Shown piece by piece: positions 63,176-64,000 of a DNA stretch of 64,000 bases (positions within the stretch are counted from its first letter, which is position 1; every line of letters begins with the position of its first letter). The stretch covers positions 100,759-164,758 of the forward strand of contig JAFXCQ010000030.1 in NCBI GenBank assembly GCA_017521425.1, read 5' to 3'. The notes under the pieces are model-generated. The model was not told the origin of the DNA, searched no databases, and saw only the letters and a list, made by a program, of their open reading frames with translations. This DNA comes from Clostridia bacterium (GTDB taxonomy: Bacteria; Bacillota; Clostridia; Oscillospirales; Acutalibacteraceae). Made by a program: the position numbers and the translations under genes.

Positions 63176-63658
63176 ATGAGAAAAGCATTGATAGGAATAG
63201 GTAGTAATATAGGGGACAGAAAGGCGTATATTGAAACAGCCATAGAAGCACTTAATCATATTCCGTCAGTAAAAGTGTTGAGAGTGTCATCGCTTTACGA
63301 AACATCACCATGGGGTTATGTAAATCAGGATAATTTTTATAATGGTGTTATAGAGGTTGAAACATCACTTTCACCAAACGGACTTTTAGGTGTATGTTTA
63401 GGTATTGAAGCAGGGGTAGGCAGAATACGTGAAATTAAAAACGGTCCGCGTGTTCTTGATTTGGATTTACTTCTTTATGAAGGTAAAGAAAGCACAACTG
63501 CAGAATTAACATTACCACACCCAAGAATGTTTGAAAGAGATTTTGTTTTAATACCTTTAAAAGAACTTTATCCTGATATGAAGGTTTATAAATACAATCT
63601 CAGTCATTATTACGAGTTTTTACAAGAAGAAAACAATGTTACAAAACTTGATTTTTAA
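63176..63658 (+). CDS. folK: 2-amino-4-hydroxy-6-hydroxymethyldihydropteridine pyrophosphokinase
   Basis: The 160-residue protein has GIGSNIGDRKAYIETAI, YETSPWG, and GPRVLDLDLLLYEG with the two metal-binding Asp residues, then LPHPRMFERDFVLIPL. It pyrophosphorylates the folB product for folP. It is the last gene of folE-folP-folB-folK and is followed by a strong terminator. Confidence 0.96.
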   Translation: MRKALIGIGSNIGDRKAYIETAIEALNHIPSVKVLRVSSLYETSPWGYVNQDNFYNGVIEVETSLSPNGLLGVCLGIEAGVGRIREIKNGPRVLDLDLLLYEGKESTTAELTLPHPRMFERDFVLIPLKELYPDMKVYKYNLSHYYEFLQEENNVTKLDF

Positions 63659-63681
63659 TAAATTACATATCTAAAAATGTC

Positions 63682-63709
63682 GAAAACCCTTGTAGTTTCA
63701 AGGGTTTTC
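63682..63709 (+). terminator. Terminator of the folate operon
   Basis: GAAAACCCTTG pairs over 11 bp with CAAGGGTTTTC, loop TAGTTT, then TTTTT, 23 bases after the folK stop. Confidence 0.92.
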
Positions 63710-63786
63710 ATTTTTCGTCAAATACCGACACACCCGGACGCGTTGAACTTTCAAATAAAAAAATGAAAAAAACTTTAAAAAAAGTG

Positions 63787-63815
63787 TTGACAAATGGTTC
63801 TGGATTTGATATTAT
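63787..63815 (+). promoter_or_regulatory. Strong promoter of a probable rRNA operon
   Basis: Consensus TTGACA at 63787-63792, 17 bases, TATTAT at 63810-63815, with an A-rich run upstream that resembles an UP element. Confidence 0.8.
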
Positions 63816-64000
63816 ATGCAAGCACTCGAGAGAGCGAGAGCGAAGAGAGTGCGAAACGAACCTTGAAAATTAAACAACGATAAAGAAAAAACCCTTGAGA
63901 TTTTTTTGAGCACAACAGTGCAGAAATCCGGACTTCAGAAGAAGTCAAAGGAAAAGACAGATACGCAAGTGTATCGAATGAGCGATTAAGCTTTAGAAGA
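63816..64000 (+). ncRNA. Probable rRNA operon leader (cut by window)
   Basis: No coding frame. The leader has a GCACTC...GAGTGC stem, the GAACCTTGAAAATTAAACAACG block that often precedes 16S genes in Firmicutes, and further small hairpins such as GACTTC/GAAGTC. The 16S core itself is not in the window, so the identity is inferred. Confidence 0.65.

Noticed and set aside
63816..64000. Start of the 16S rRNA gene
   Set aside because: The conserved AGAGTTTGAT start of 16S is not present; only promoter and leader are inside the window.

Overview
The window is a piece of a low-GC, Gram-positive chromosome, most likely from an uncultured gut member of the Clostridia (Oscillospirales/Ruminococcus-like). 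The grounds are A/T-rich codon use, strong AGGAGG-type ribosome binding sites, TTGACA-17-TATAAT promoters, a BofA-like sporulation gene, peptidoglycan genes of Firmicutes type, and many carbohydrate-active enzymes (GH2, GH3, GH35, GH43, a ChbG-type deacetylase). The taxon is inferred from gene content; no rRNA core lies inside the window.

Layout. 1-11.6 kb: a partial GH2 beta-galactosidase, an Lrp/AsnC regulator with an aminotransferase, a large flavin/Fe-S oxidoreductase, three related membrane proteins, and a GPH transporter-HAD phosphatase-GH3 glycosidase operon. 11.8-23.3 kb: tRNA-Ser, then housekeeping genes (tmk, DUF2156 protein, GNAT, DJ-1, 5-formyl-THF cyclo-ligase, mltG, hemW, bofA, DUF47-PiT phosphate uptake). 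23.4-26.3 kb: an accessory strip with tRNA-Gln and tRNA-Arg, three copies of an ATTCATT-type inverted repeat and several short orphan genes. 26.3-33.9 kb: C_GCAxxG_C_C protein, M28 peptidase, secreted endonuclease-like protein, N-acetylneuraminate lyase with a lone acyltransferase domain, a peptidoglycan-binding membrane protein and a ChbG-type deacetylase. 33.9-35.0 kb: nested direct and inverted repeats around one small membrane gene.

35.0-49.4 kb is a compact phage-derived island. An ImmR-type repressor and an ImmA-like mini-protein face rightward structural genes: probable small terminase, TerL, P22-type portal, a Prp-type cysteine protease, scaffold, N4-gp56-type capsid, head-completion genes, fibre-like proteins, a peptidoglycan-binding virion protein, holin and amidase. 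No integrase, replication, tail tube or tape-measure gene is visible. The scaffold and capsid both begin with the octapeptide KLNLQLFA, the type of N-terminal signal that Prp removes from ribosomal protein L27 in Firmicutes, and the Prp gene sits directly upstream of them. This self-contained capsid-maturation module is the most interesting system in the window.

49.4-64 kb: an unusually A/T-rich gap of about 1.1 kb, then purC, a metallophosphoesterase, an AraC regulator, a kinase-like protein, peptide deformylase, a YgjP-type protease, a Nudix hydrolase, a GH43-GH35 pair, a degenerate LCP-like protein with a transglutaminase-like partner, the folate operon folE-folP-folB-folK, and at the right edge the promoter and leader of what is probably an rRNA operon whose 16S gene begins beyond the window.
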